From positions 590,380,574 to 590,444,573 of the forward strand of contig NC_133326.1 of assembly GCF_042186555.1 (NCBI RefSeq): a stretch of DNA of 64,000 nt, read 5' to 3'. Of the stretch, positions 1-11,972 are shown one piece after another. Made by a program: the position numbers and the translations under genes. The notes under the pieces were generated by a model. The model saw only the letters and a list, made by a program, of their open reading frames with translations. It made no database searches and was not told the origin of the DNA. Within the stretch, counting starts at the first letter, position 1, and each line of letters opens with the position of its first letter. Source of the DNA: Aquarana catesbeiana (Eukaryota > Chordata > Amphibia > Anura > Ranidae).

Positions 1-1314
1 GGGCCCTTATGAAAAGGATAGATGTCTAGCGTTAATACTTTTGAGTCACAGACCTGGAACAAGCATGCTATTAAGTGTCAGAATTTTCAGAATGCCTTAT
101 CTTTACATCTTTTCATCTTTTTAGAATCTCAGAAAGCATTAAAACCAAGTTATCAATATAAAATCCAGGAAACTAACATTCTCAAAGGGGATGTCAGCAA
201 TGGCAGCCCCTATACTTTTCTCATCACAGGGTCACTTTAAAGTGACATTAAATGATATCCTTATTCTCCAAAAGTAATCCATATACATCCACTACTTGGT
301 TCTGTGATGAATTTTTTTCGTGACATTGTTCCTTACTTAATTTTACTGCCCCCTTGCAAAGTTCTCCATGAGTTCCCAAGCCTCTCCTTTTTCTCTTCAC
401 TTCCGCTTGTTTGTAATGAGCAGTGCACATTTGTTGTGGTCATGTGCACTGCTCTATGCACACTACACATCCCATAGTCTATAGTCCATAGTCCATAGTC
501 AATAGTTCATAGTCCATCTCAGAACAAGAGGGTGGCTATGTTCCTACATACAGTGAGACCTTGGAGAACAAACTTAACAACCCTCCAACAGGAAGCTGGT
601 GCACATCAGCAAAAAAAAAAAAAAAAATGGATTTGGAGATTTGGAGGAGGTTGGGAGCAATAGAAGTAGAAGTTACTTTTCTACGTTAGGAATATATAAA
701 TATAATATATATTTTTAAGCCAGAGTTTAGTGTCACTTTAATGGCTCTTAATGTAACATAATCTAAAGACATAGAGACTTAATTTAAGTTTAGAATAGTT
801 TTTTCCCTTTTAAACAATGCAGTAAGTGTAAAACATAGATTCAGTAAAATCATTAATGTATTGACATGGGTGAGTTCTCAGGGGATGTTGCCAGTGAACT
901 AAGGTTAGGTACAGGAAGCTGGGGGATAAACAGGGATGAAAGATGGGTGGTTGGTTTTATACTTAGGTTAATGAAGGTTACCTCACTGCATGACTAGCGG
1001 CAATTAAAAAGTATTGCATGCATTTTCTCTCTTGACTGCTCCACCAACTAGAGTCCAAATGAGTGACAACATGGCTCACTTATTAGCTGCCTAAAGCAAG
1101 GAATGGACAGAAGGGTAGAGAAATAGCTAACAGCCTTTGTGGTTTGCTTACCTGGCTCTCCAAATTCAGAGAGATTGTGCAGGTCCATGGCAAAGTGTTT
1201 GTGCCCTCTCCACCTCGTAGTCTCCCTTGGCTCACTGCCACATTGATTCTCCAGCTGAAGAGATGAGGGCAAGCAGTAGATAAAGCCTCATGGCCAGCAG
1301 AAGGAGACTGTATG
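1..1314. other. unclassified sequence, no gene recognised
   Basis: No convincing coding region or mobile-element end is visible. The stretch has a short imperfect tandem run of a 'catagtc/atagtc' motif near 472-515, a poly(A) tract near 611-626 and AT-rich DNA near 690-715. The open frames here are short and look like chance. Confidence 0.5.
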
Positions 1315-1322
1315 ACTGGGAG

Positions 1323-3577
1323 TAGGGATGAGCCGAACACCCCCCTGTTCGGTTCGCACCAGAACATGCGAACAGGAAAAAAGTTCGCTCGAACACGCAA
1401 ACACCGTTAAAGTCTATGGGACACGAACATAAATAATCAAAAGTGCTAATTTTAAAGACTTATATGCAAGTTATTGTCATAAAAAATGTTTGGGGACCCG
1501 GGTCCTGCCCCAGGGGACATGGATCAATGCAAAAAAAAGTTTTAAAAACGGCCGTTTTTTCAGGAGCAGTGATTTTAATAATGCTTAAAGTCAAACAATA
1601 AAAGTGTAATATCCCTTTAAATTTCGTACCTGGGGGGTGTCTATAGTATGCCTGTAAAGGGGCGCATGTTTCCTGTGTTTAGAAAAGTCTGACAGCAAAA
1701 TGACATTTCAAAGGAAAAATTCCATTTAAAACTACCCGCGGCTATTGCATTGCCGACAATACACATAGAAGTTCATTGATAAAAACGGCATGGGAATTCA
1801 ACACAGGGAAACCCCGAACCAAAATTAAAAAAAAAAAATGACGTGGGAGTCCCCCTAAATTCCATACCAGGCCCCTCAGGTCTGGTATGGATATTAAGGG
1901 GAACCCCAGCCAAAATTTAAAAAAAAAATGACGTGGGGTTCCCCTTAAATTCCATGCCAGACCCTTCAGGTCTGGTATGGATTTTAAGGGTAACCCCGCA
2001 CCAAAAAAAAAAAAAAAACGGCGTGGGGTCCCCCCAAAAATCCATACCAGACCCTTATCCGAGCACGCAACCTGGCAGGCTGCAGGAAAAGAGGGGGGGA
2101 CGAGAGTGCGCCCCCCCCTCCTGAACCGTACCAGGCCACATGCCCTCAACATTGGGAGGGTGCTTTGGGGTAGCCCCCAAAACACCTTGTCCCCATGTTG
2201 ATGAGGACAAGGGCCTCATCCCCACAACCCTGGCCGGTGGTTGTGGGGGTCTGCGGGTGGGGGGCTTATCGGAATCTGGAAGCCCCCTTTAACAAGGGGA
2301 CCCCCAGATCCCGGCCCCCCTGTGTGAAATGGTATGGGGAAGAAGAGAAGAGGATGAAGAAGAAGATGAAGGGAAGAGCGGGAGCCTCCCCCCATGCATG
2401 GGTGCGGAGCGGCCCGAGGAGAAGAAGATAGAAGACGCCACGGAGGAGATGCTGGACGAGAACGCCGGAGGAAGAACCAGAAGAGCCAGAAGAACCAGAA
2501 GAAGATGAAGGAAGATAGAAGAAAGAAGAAGCATTTAAATAAAGGAATTGTCAAAAACGGTCTCTTGTCATTTTTAACACTTTGACAGCTTTTTAGTGAA
2601 ATGGTAGGGGTAAGTACCCCCTTACCATTTCACACAGGGGGGGGCGGGATCTGGGGGTTTCCTTGTTAAAAGGGGCTTCCAGATTCCGATAAGCCCCCCA
2701 CCCGCAGACCCCCACAACCACCGGCCAGGGTTGTGGGGATGAGGCCCTTGTCCTCATCAACATGGGGACAAGGTGTTTTGGGGGGCTACCCCAAAGCACC
2801 CTCCCAATGTTGAGGGCATGTGGCCTGGTACGGTTCAGGAGGGGGGGGCCTCACTCTCGTCCCCCCCTCTTTTCCTGCAGCCTGCCAGGTTGCGTGTTCG
2901 GATAAGGGTCTGGTATGGAATTTAGGGGGAACCCCACGTCATTTTTTTTTTTAATTTTGGCCGGGGTTCCCCTTAATATCCATACCAGACCTGAAGGGCC
3001 TGGTATGGAATTTAGGGGGACTCCCACGTCATTTTTTTTTTTAAATTTTGGTTCGGGGTTTCCCTGTGTTGAATTCCCATGCCGTTTTTATCAATGAACT
3101 TCTATGTGTATTGTCGGCAATGCAATAGCCGCGGGTAGTTTTAAATGGAATTTTTCCTTCAAAATGTCATTTTGCTGTCAGACTGTTCTAAACACGGGAA
3201 ACATGCGCCCCTTTACAGGCATACTATAGACACCCCCCAGCTACGAAATTTAAAGGGATATTACACTTTTATTGTTTGACTTTAAGCATTATTAAAATCA
3301 CTGCTCCGGAAAAAAACGGCCGTTTTTAAAACTTTTTTTTGCATTGATCCATGTCCCCTGGGGCAGGACCCGGGTCCCCAAACACTTTTTATGACAATAA
3401 CTTGCATGTAAGCCTTTAAAATTAGCACTTTTGATTTCTCCCATAGACTTTTAAAGGGTGTTCTGCGGCATTCGAATTTGCCGCGAACACCCCAAATTGT
3501 TCGCTGTTCGGCGAACTTGCGAACAGCCAATGTTCGAGTCGAACATGAGTTTGACTCGAACTCGAAGCTCATCCCTA
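1323..3577. mobile_element. non-autonomous hAT foldback element, 2.26 kb
   Basis: The element starts TAGGGATGAGC and ends GCTCATCCCTA. It is flanked by a perfect 8-bp duplication ACTGGGAG (1315-1322 and 3578-3585), the TSD length typical of the hAT superfamily. Almost the whole element is one inverted repeat: arms about 1323-2340 and 2618-3577 around a purine-rich GAAGAAG loop of about 280 bp. The first 200 bp, rich in GTTCG/CGAAC, match the end of the large hAT at 12619, so this is a derivative of that family. No transposase is encoded. The many open frames here are products of the symmetric repeat. Confidence 0.9.
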
Positions 3578-3585
3578 ACTGGGAG

Positions 3586-4195
3586 TTACAGAGTTACAGG
3601 TATAGCGAGAGGGAAGGACTGGACCTGGCAAGACTGTGTTAAGCAGCAGGGATGAGCTGAATGTGCCTGTATTCAGTTCAGGGTGGGTTATTTGCACTAA
3701 CATACAATTTTTCAGGACAAGCTTTTGGGGTATGTCCCCTTCTTCAAGGTCCAAGCAGTACTGATTCACAAATTTTTAAGCAGAATGTTACAGCTACAAT
3801 CAAATCAAGTAGGGTGGGATTACCAAACATTACTGAAGTTCAGGTGTGAATCCATTGCCCATTGAAGTCAATTGAAGCCGAATGTTAAAAAAATCATAAT
3901 GGCTATTTTCTAGGCTAAAGGTAACGAATTATGAAACAAATGGTATGGAGGGCTGGGCATTGCCTTGTGGAACCTGCACTAAACCCCTAGTTTTTTTTTA
4001 TTTATGTTTGGTGGGGAGAAGCTATTTTATTTTATTAATGCTTAAGGGGCAAGAATAAAATGCAAGATTTATTTAAATAACATATCTGGGGCATGCCTTA
4101 TTCTAGATGAGGGTCTGGTAAGATAATAATAGGGATCTGAAGTTCCAACTAAAATGACTGTACATACCAGGTCTCCAAGTTCATGAAAACATGGG
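3586..4195. other. unclassified spacer
   Basis: AT-rich sequence between the hAT foldback and the LINE fragment. I see no domain, no element end and no strong repeat. Confidence 0.4.
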
Positions 4196-4199
4196 CGTG

Positions 4200-6685
4200 T
4201 TAGCGCCTGAGGATATTAATGAGTTCCTAAACCAACTTCATTTCCCATGGACACATCCATAGAGATTAATCTGGCTTCACCATTGGAAGACAGGCGTCAG
4301 ATGCCACCAGGTGACTGATAGACGTCATACATTATGCTGAGCCCAGAGTGAGAATGCATTCTCTGCTCCTCTCACTGGACGCAGAGAAGGCGTTCGACAG
4401 GATACATTGGGTGTACCTTCGGAAAGCCCTCCAGAAATATGGATTTAAAGGACAAATATTAAATGCCTTACTAGCCATATACTCCACCCCCTCAGCCCAA
4501 GTATTCTCAGCTGACATGCTGGCCCAAACATTTCGTATAACCAAGGGCACTAGGCAAGGCTGCCCATTATCCCCACTTATTTTTAATTTGCTTATGGAAC
4601 CCCTAGCGGAACATATCAGACAAAAACCCAATATATCAGGATTTGAGATAGGCCAAATGTCCCATAAAATTAGTCTGTTTGCGGACAATGTTATTCTCAT
4701 ACTCACTAACCCGACTTCTTCCCTGGCAGAGGTACAAAAAATCCTCCATTGGTTCAGTAGAATATCTTACTATAAGGTAAACGCAACAAAATCGTATGTT
4801 CTATATTTAGGTATAAATGCCACAACCAGAAATTTACTCCAAGCCCAATACCCATACACTTGGGCAGAAAATGATATAACTTATCTAGGAGTACAATTAA
4901 CAAAATCAAGGAAAAACCTTTTCACTTATAATTTCAAACCATTTATTACCAAACTCCAAAAAGATATCCAACACCTTGCAAAACACAAACAATCCTGGTC
5001 AGGCAGATTGGAAGCATTCAAAATGACACACCTACCACAACTAATCGACCTATTTAAAACCATCCCCATCCCGGTATCATATTTTAAATCTCTCCAAACC
5101 ATACTTAACACATTTTTATGGCAAGGGAAGAAACCTAGTTGTGCTCAAACTAAACTCACTAAACATGAACTTGCAGGAGGGGTGGGATACATTGATTTTG
5201 AAGATTATTACTGGGCATCAATCCTGACCCAACTACAAGACTGGTTTCAACCACATCCCAGCATTTTATGGGGTTAAATAGAGGCAGCAACCTTTAAACA
5301 CACTAATTTACGAAGATGGATATTAGGAACCCCTCTTGGCTACCCTATTCCAACAGCAATACCCCCCACAAAGAGAGCCTCTGCTCTAGCTTGGAAAAAA
5401 CTAACTATCTTATATTGTTTTTTTATTGGTTCACTTAGCAATTATTCTTTTTGCAGTGTTAGCAGCTCATACTTTAGAGCAAGCGCAAATTTATCACTGT
5501 TTTGTTTGTATCTTAGGAACAGCACAACATAGCACCTTCTCCCCACCTCTCCCAATAGAAATAATTCACCAGCTCTCTATAGACCTATCTCTGGCTCACT
5601 GGGCAACAAAGGGCATCAAACACATACAGGACCTATTCCAGGGAATCAACCTATTGACATTTCCTCAAATACAAAAGAAATTCAACCTTCCCACCACAGA
5701 CCTCTTCACCTACTTTTGAGTAAAATACCGCATCTCCCACATATCAACCCCACTATACACTCTACCTCCCAAGACATGGACATATCTGACCAACTCCAAA
5801 GTGAAAATTAAAGGCAGTTCCCTTTTCTTTAACACCTTTCACCAAAAACATGTATTCGATAAATCAAACTCACACCTACACTGGGAATCAGACGTGGACC
5901 ATAACTTCACTGATACACAATAGCAGGTAGCATTCTGTTCTATCTACAAATCCACCCAATGCGCTACGCTTTGGGAACTCACCCAAAAAATATCCCTACG
6001 TTGGTACCTAACACCCAAAAAATTTGCATCATTTGGTAACGCTACTTCAAACACCTGCTGGAGATGTAGTACAGTGAAAGGAGACCTACTACACATTCTG
6101 TAGTCCATCCATACAAAACTATTGGACATCTATCTTTCACATCTTGTCGGATATCACACAAAACCAGATACCTCCTACACCAGCTCTAGGACTACTAAAT
6201 CTGACGATAGAAACGATCACAACCCCCTCAGATGGGTGATAACTCATATTCTCCTAGCAGCTAGACTAAGCTTAACCAGACCCTGGAAAACTAGCCAACC
6301 ACCAACTGTAGATAATACTCTTGACCTAGTTAACCTGCACTACAATTATGAACTAATGTTAGCTTCTAGCAAAGGCATGATTACTAAAGCAACATCAGAA
6401 TGGCTCCCTTTACTCACAGTGGACTAGAGCAGCGGTATTCATATAAATCCTGTATATCTGATGGCAAAACCTGTACTATATACTTTTAAGAATGGACATG
6501 ATTATTGAATTGTATTAAATGTTTTGATGTAATAAAAAATGTAACCCACTTTAACAGTATAGATCTTCCCCGTATTTCTGAGCGGAACTACTTGTTTTGA
6601 ATTTATGAAAATTTGGAATGTAATCTCTATTTCATTCTTGTAACACAAGTAAAAAACCAATAAAAATATTGAGGAAAAAAAAAAA
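4200..6685 (+). pseudogene. 5'-truncated L1/Tx1-like LINE ORF2 fragment
   Basis: This is a decayed piece of a LINE reverse transcriptase. Its longest open part, 4348-5277, carries the finger/palm motifs SLDAEKAFDRIHW and GTRQGCPLSP and a catalytic motif that reads FADN where active enzymes have FADD. Similarity to the intact LINE at 28208-31975 extends upstream through an in-frame stop (GRQASDATR, then TGA) to about 4240. Downstream it continues in broken frames through 5426-5719 to the C-terminal part at about 6122-6427. The 3' end has AATAAA-like sequence and an A-rich tail near 6658-6690. The endonuclease domain and ORF1 are missing, as usual for 5'-truncated copies. I could not establish a TSD. 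It is related to, but clearly diverged from, the full-length copy. Confidence 0.85.
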
Positions 6686-6699
6686 AGAAAATACCATTA

Positions 6700-7388
6700 T
6701 TTAAAACAAATCATTTTTTATTTTGCTAATAAAAAATTGCCAGGGTTCTAAAAACATTGGCGTGTTAGAAACAGTTCCAAACAACACCCACATACCAGAC
6801 TCTCAGCATGGATGTGGGGTGATGACTCTCTGCACGCCTGGGATCTGTTTGGGAATCTGATACAGAGCTGAAATTGACCTCTGCTTTAACAAAACCACTC
6901 TATTTTTCTGTCAGTCGGGGCAGCTGCGTCTGGGTGCTTTGGCTAGGTACAGAGAAATAGGGGTGAGAAGTAGAAGATTTCCTATGGGTAGAAGATGTCC
7001 TCTGGGATAATTCTGAATTTAATTTGTTGAGGGGCAACTGTTGGTACCATAGCAATATGGGTATAATCAGTGTCAACTCTGTCGTTGTATGCAGCTCCTG
7101 AAAATATTTGACTTGTATGGTAGATCAGGGGCCATGTGAGGGTAAAACTGCGGATGAGACCAGGATGGTCAGGAATTTATATAAGGGGGTTTTGACATTT
7201 TCTACAAAACCCTTTAGGATTGCATTTATAATTTGAGGTCTTGGAAAAGATTTTAAGTAGGCAGTATTTAGATACAGAATATTAATACTATCAAACCTTG
7301 AACAGTTCAACGTTGACAAATTAGCATATTTCAAAAAATATTTGAAAGAGTAAGACAAGGACAGAAGAAGGTTAGGTTAACATAACAT
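6700..7388. other. unclassified spacer
   Basis: No gene or element end recognised between the LINE tail and the Tc1-type MITE. The base composition is ordinary. Confidence 0.4.
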
Positions 7389-7389
7389 A

Positions 7390-8314
7390 CACTATATTAC
7401 AAAAAAGTATTGGGTCATCTGCCTTTACATGCATATGAACTTTATTGGCATCCCAGTCTTTGTCTGTAGGGTTCAATATAGAGTTGGCCCACTCTTTGCA
7501 GCTATAACTGCTTCAACTCTTCTGGGAAGGCTGTCCACAAAGTTTAACAGTGTGTCTATGGGAATGTTTGACCATTCTTCCAGAAGCTCATTTGTGAGGT
7601 CAGGCACTTATGTGAAAGAGCAGGCCTGCCTCACAGTCTCCACTCAAATTCACCCCAAAGGTGTTCTATTGGGTTAAGGTCAGGACTCTGTGCAGGTCAG
7701 TCATGTTCCTCCACCCCAAACTCACTCACCCATGTCTTTATGGACCTTGTTTGTGCACTGGTGCTCAGTCATGTTGAAAAAGGAAGGGGCAATCCCCAAA
7801 CTGTTCCCACAAAGTTGGGAGCATTAAATTGTCCAAAATGTCTTGGTATGCTGGCGCCTTAAGTGTTCCCTTCACTGGAAATAAGGGGCCAAGCCCAAAC
7901 CCTGAAAAGCAACCCCATGTCATAACCCTCCCTCCACCAAATGATTTGGAGGGATGATTAAACACTTTTTGTCAATATAGTGTGGATGAGCGAGTTTGGG
8001 GTGGAGGAACTTGACTGGCCTGCACAGAGTCCTGGCCTCAACACCTTTGGGATTAATTAGGAGCGGAGACTGTGAGCCAGGCGTTCATGTCCAACATCAG
8101 TGCCTGACCTCACATATGCGCTTCTAGAAGAATGGTCGAACATTTATATAGACACACTTCTAAACCTTGTGGACAGCCTTGCAAGAAGAGTTGAAGCTGT
8201 TATAGCTACAAAGGGTGGGCCAACACAATATTGAACCCTACATACTAAGACTGGGATGCCATTAAAGGTCATGTGCGTGTAAAGGCAGGCGTTCCAATAC
8301 TTTTGACAGTATAG
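7390..8314. mobile_element. Tc1/mariner foldback MITE
   Basis: The ends are inverted (cactatatta...aagtattgg and ccaatacttttgacagtatag). The left part to about 7975 carries the 3' half of a Tc1-type transposase on the minus strand, and the right part from about 7980 carries the same region on the plus strand. The element is therefore a foldback made from the transposase gene's end. Recognisable remnants are a PTLWEQFGD...FLFQHD-type stretch (minus, about 7765-7850) and a WMSEFG...LDWPAQSP-like stretch (plus, about 7985-8035). No intact transposase remains. The same family is split by insertions at 9357-33922. Confidence 0.75.
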
Positions 8315-8335
8315 GATATATACTGTATATATATA

Positions 8336-9356
<1,021 letters not shown>

Positions 9357-10201
9357 ACGATATTACCAAAAGTATTGTGACACCTGCCTTTAAATGCACA
9401 TGAACTTTAATGGCATCCCATTCTAATGCCCCGTACACACGGTCGGATTTTCCGACGGAAAATGTGCGATCGGAGCATGTTGTCGGACATTCCGACCGTG
9501 TGTGGGCTCCATCGGACATTTTCCATCGGATTTTCCGACACACAAAGTTTGAGAGCAGGCTATAAAACAAAACAAAATCCAATCGCGTCAATTCTGACCG
9601 TGTGTGGCCAGTTCCGACGCACAAAGTGCCACGCATGCTCAGAAGAAATTCCGAGACGGAACAGCTCGGTCTGGTAAAATGAGCGTTCGGAATGGATACA
9701 GCACTTTCGTCACGCTGCAATGTTTTAAATAGTATAATACAGCGCACTCTCTTCTTCTTTATAATGTGAGAAGAATGAAGTAGTTTTGCTGCTCATATTC
9801 ATACAGACTTCTCACAAACTTCTTTCTTTATTCTTTATCGGGATTCCCTCAATATATTTTGATTTGTCACATCTGACCAATTTTTTGTTTGGTTGTTTTT
9901 AATTTTTTTTTTTTAATTTTTCAAGGCTGTTTAATTTTTTTGGGGGGTTTGTATTTTTTTCAAGGCTGTTTTTTTTTCTTTTTTTTAGTTTTTACTCCAA
10001 AATATTTTTGTGTGTGTTTTGTGTGTCAAGTTACCACAACACCATTGATATCCTGTATTATTTAATCTCAATGAGATTATTTGGTGTTGGTGTCCCTTGT
10101 TAATTTCACATTGTATTTTGAAATGTACCTGCCTCCTCACCAACAAACTGTTTTTTTTAAGGAAAACATACATAGGCGAGTATAATTGAAACAAAAATTC
10201 C

Positions 10202-10207
10202 TTTATT
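10202..10207 (-). promoter_or_regulatory. polyadenylation signal for the MADF gene
   Basis: AATAAA on the minus strand, about 250 bp past the MADF stop codon. It lies just beyond an inverted exon fragment that would form part of the 3' UTR. Confidence 0.5.
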
Positions 10208-10225
10208 AAGGGCTCAGAACCAAAC

Positions 10226-10458
10226 AAAGAGGGAGGCAACGCTGGAGAAACAGCAGAACTTGGTGAAGCCTTTGGCCCCCGGGCAGACATCAATTATTTT
10301 ACAGCAAAATTGGTGGCCTAAGGAGTCCATATCTAAGGGAGTGCAGTCTGGTCCAGAAGTCCCAGAAATCCGGAAAGCAGCAGATGACATCTGTGTCCCC
10401 AGGCTGTGGTCATACAAGAGTCTGCATCTTCTGACAGACCAGACTGAACCCAGGGCCA
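10226..10458 (+). pseudogene. inverted partial copy of the MADF exon
   Basis: Read on the plus strand, this segment matches the first coding exon of the neighbouring minus-strand MADF gene: GGCCTAAGGAGTCCATATC here against GGCCTGAGGAGCACTTATC there, and the peptide DDICVPRLWSYKSLHLLTDQ against DDIYVPRLWYYERLRFLSDQ. It begins directly after the MADF stop codon. It is a diverged local inverted duplication of about 230 bp, with frame breaks (for example a TAA right after GGC). A transcript of the MADF gene would contain it in antisense orientation to its own exon. Confidence 0.8.
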
Positions 10459-11850
10459 TCACTCTCTGGTCTTCCTTCCACGCTTCCTTCCACGCTGTGG
10501 CTGTGGTGGTGGAGTTGTGGCAGCAGGAGGAGGAGGAGGGGGATGGGCCAACTCACTCAGGTGGGTATTGGGTGTGATTTTGCCACTCCCCCCCTTACTT
10601 AGGACTTTATACAGAAGGTCCTCACACAGCTTGCGTTGACCCTCCTGCATGGCCTGCAGTTTGGTGCCAGCCATGCAGGCAAAGGCCTCTTCAGGAGTGG
10701 GGGTGGCTCTGAGGGAAGCAGAAGCCTCCTGAATGAGCCTGAGCGCTGAATCCTGAACGTGACTCCCCTTCCTGGGTCTTTGGTATGGAAGGCGGAGGGG
10801 AGGAACCTGCGATTCGGTCAGGCTACGACTGGGCCCAGGCTTCTCCTGGCTGCCACTTAGCCCCACCTCCTCCTGGCTGCCACTAACCCCCGCCTCCTCC
10901 TGGCTGCCACATTCCGCAGCCTCCTCCTGTGTGGAACCTTCCACAGCCTCATCCTGGCTGAGGTCTTCCTGTGTATGAAAAAGGGACATCGTTTTAGTTT
11001 TTTATTCATCAATCACATACAATTTTCAGCTCATGATTGTTGCAAATTGAATGTTAACAAATATAACAGACTATCCTTCTGAGCCCAGCATTTTTCATTC
11101 TTGTCCCAATTATTTTTGGCCACTACTGTCTATTGATATGTAAAACACTTTCTTAAATCAGCAATTAGTGATCAATAATAACATCTAGTAAACATCATTT
11201 ATTTATTGTCCAGAAATCTGTAGAACAATGCTATACCTGACTCCATCTGGGCTCCTCCACTTCTTCCTGGCTGGAAGTCCCAGGTTGGACATCGGAAGCC
11301 TCAGCTGGGGTGGAAGGAAGAGTGGAAGGAAGGGTTGAGAGGGATTCCCTGACTCCAGTCTGGTCTGACAGAAATCGCAGTCTCTCATAGTACCACAGTC
11401 TGGGGACATAAATGTCATCTGCTCCAGCTCCAGACCCCTGGGAATCCGTGACCTTCTTGCGCTCCCTAAGATAAGTGCTCCTCAGGCCACCAATTTTGGT
11501 TTTTAAATAGGGGATGGTTATCGTGGGGACCACCGGCTTCACAAACTCTAGCAGTTTCTCCAGCGCTGCCTGCCTCTTTTGTTTATGATTATAATGTGGA
11601 TGTTTCACCTGCCACAGACAGGGCAGCTCCCTGTACTTGTCTATGAACGGGGGAGGAAGTTGTGGTCATTGAAGCCATCCATTTTATCTGCAAAACACAA
11701 CATGAGACAAACCCTAATGTCAGGCAAAACTCTCCTAATCTTGTTACAATATAGGCCTCAATCTAGAAGCAGTATAGGCCCAAGTTTAGATCTTACCTTC
11801 GTTATCACGATCGGCGCCTCCGATACTCCTTCCTCCACTCACAGATCGTA
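10459..11850 (-). pseudogene. Harbinger-encoded MADF (Myb/SANT-like) protein, three exons
   Basis: This is a DNA-binding accessory protein of the Harbinger element. The MADF fold is a SANT/trihelix-like DNA-binding domain; its role in transposition here is inferred. A non-coding exon ends at 11797 with donor GTAAG. The acceptor TTTTGCAG precedes exon 2 (11237-11687), whose ATG lies at 11682-11680. Exon 2 holds the domain: DKYRELPCLW, HPHYN, RQAALEKLLEF and KIGGLRSTYLRERKKV. It ends CAG/gtatag. Exon 3 (10459-10968, acceptor CATACACAG) joins in phase 0 and encodes QEE-rich repeats, a proline run and a basic tail ending in RGRKRGRKTRE. One base is missing in a C run near 11650-11655, between the ATG and the domain, so the frame breaks. 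That could be decay or a sequencing error. Confidence 0.82.
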
Positions 11851-11972
11851 CGTACTACGCACGCGTGTTACGCTTTATACACACTGCGCATGCGTGTAAC
11901 TCCGCCCGCCCCTGACGTTCTTTCTAGTCTATTCCCCGCCCCTTTTTGTTCGGCACAGTGGGGGAAGAGCAC
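11797..11972. promoter_or_regulatory. divergent promoter between the MADF and Myb-like genes
   Basis: This CpG-rich segment of about 175 bp separates the 5' exon of the minus-strand MADF gene from the ATG of the plus-strand Myb-like gene. It contains TGCGCATGCG (11885-11894), which matches the NRF1 consensus, a CRE-like TGACGT (11912-11917) and GC boxes (CCCCGCCCC at 11934-11942). No TATA box is evident. This is the pattern of a bidirectional housekeeping-type promoter. Activity is inferred. Confidence 0.6.

Noticed and set aside
2216..2554. Hydrophobic or lysine-rich frames in the centre of the first hAT foldback
   Set aside because: Purine-rich loop and symmetric arms; no similarity to any protein family I know.
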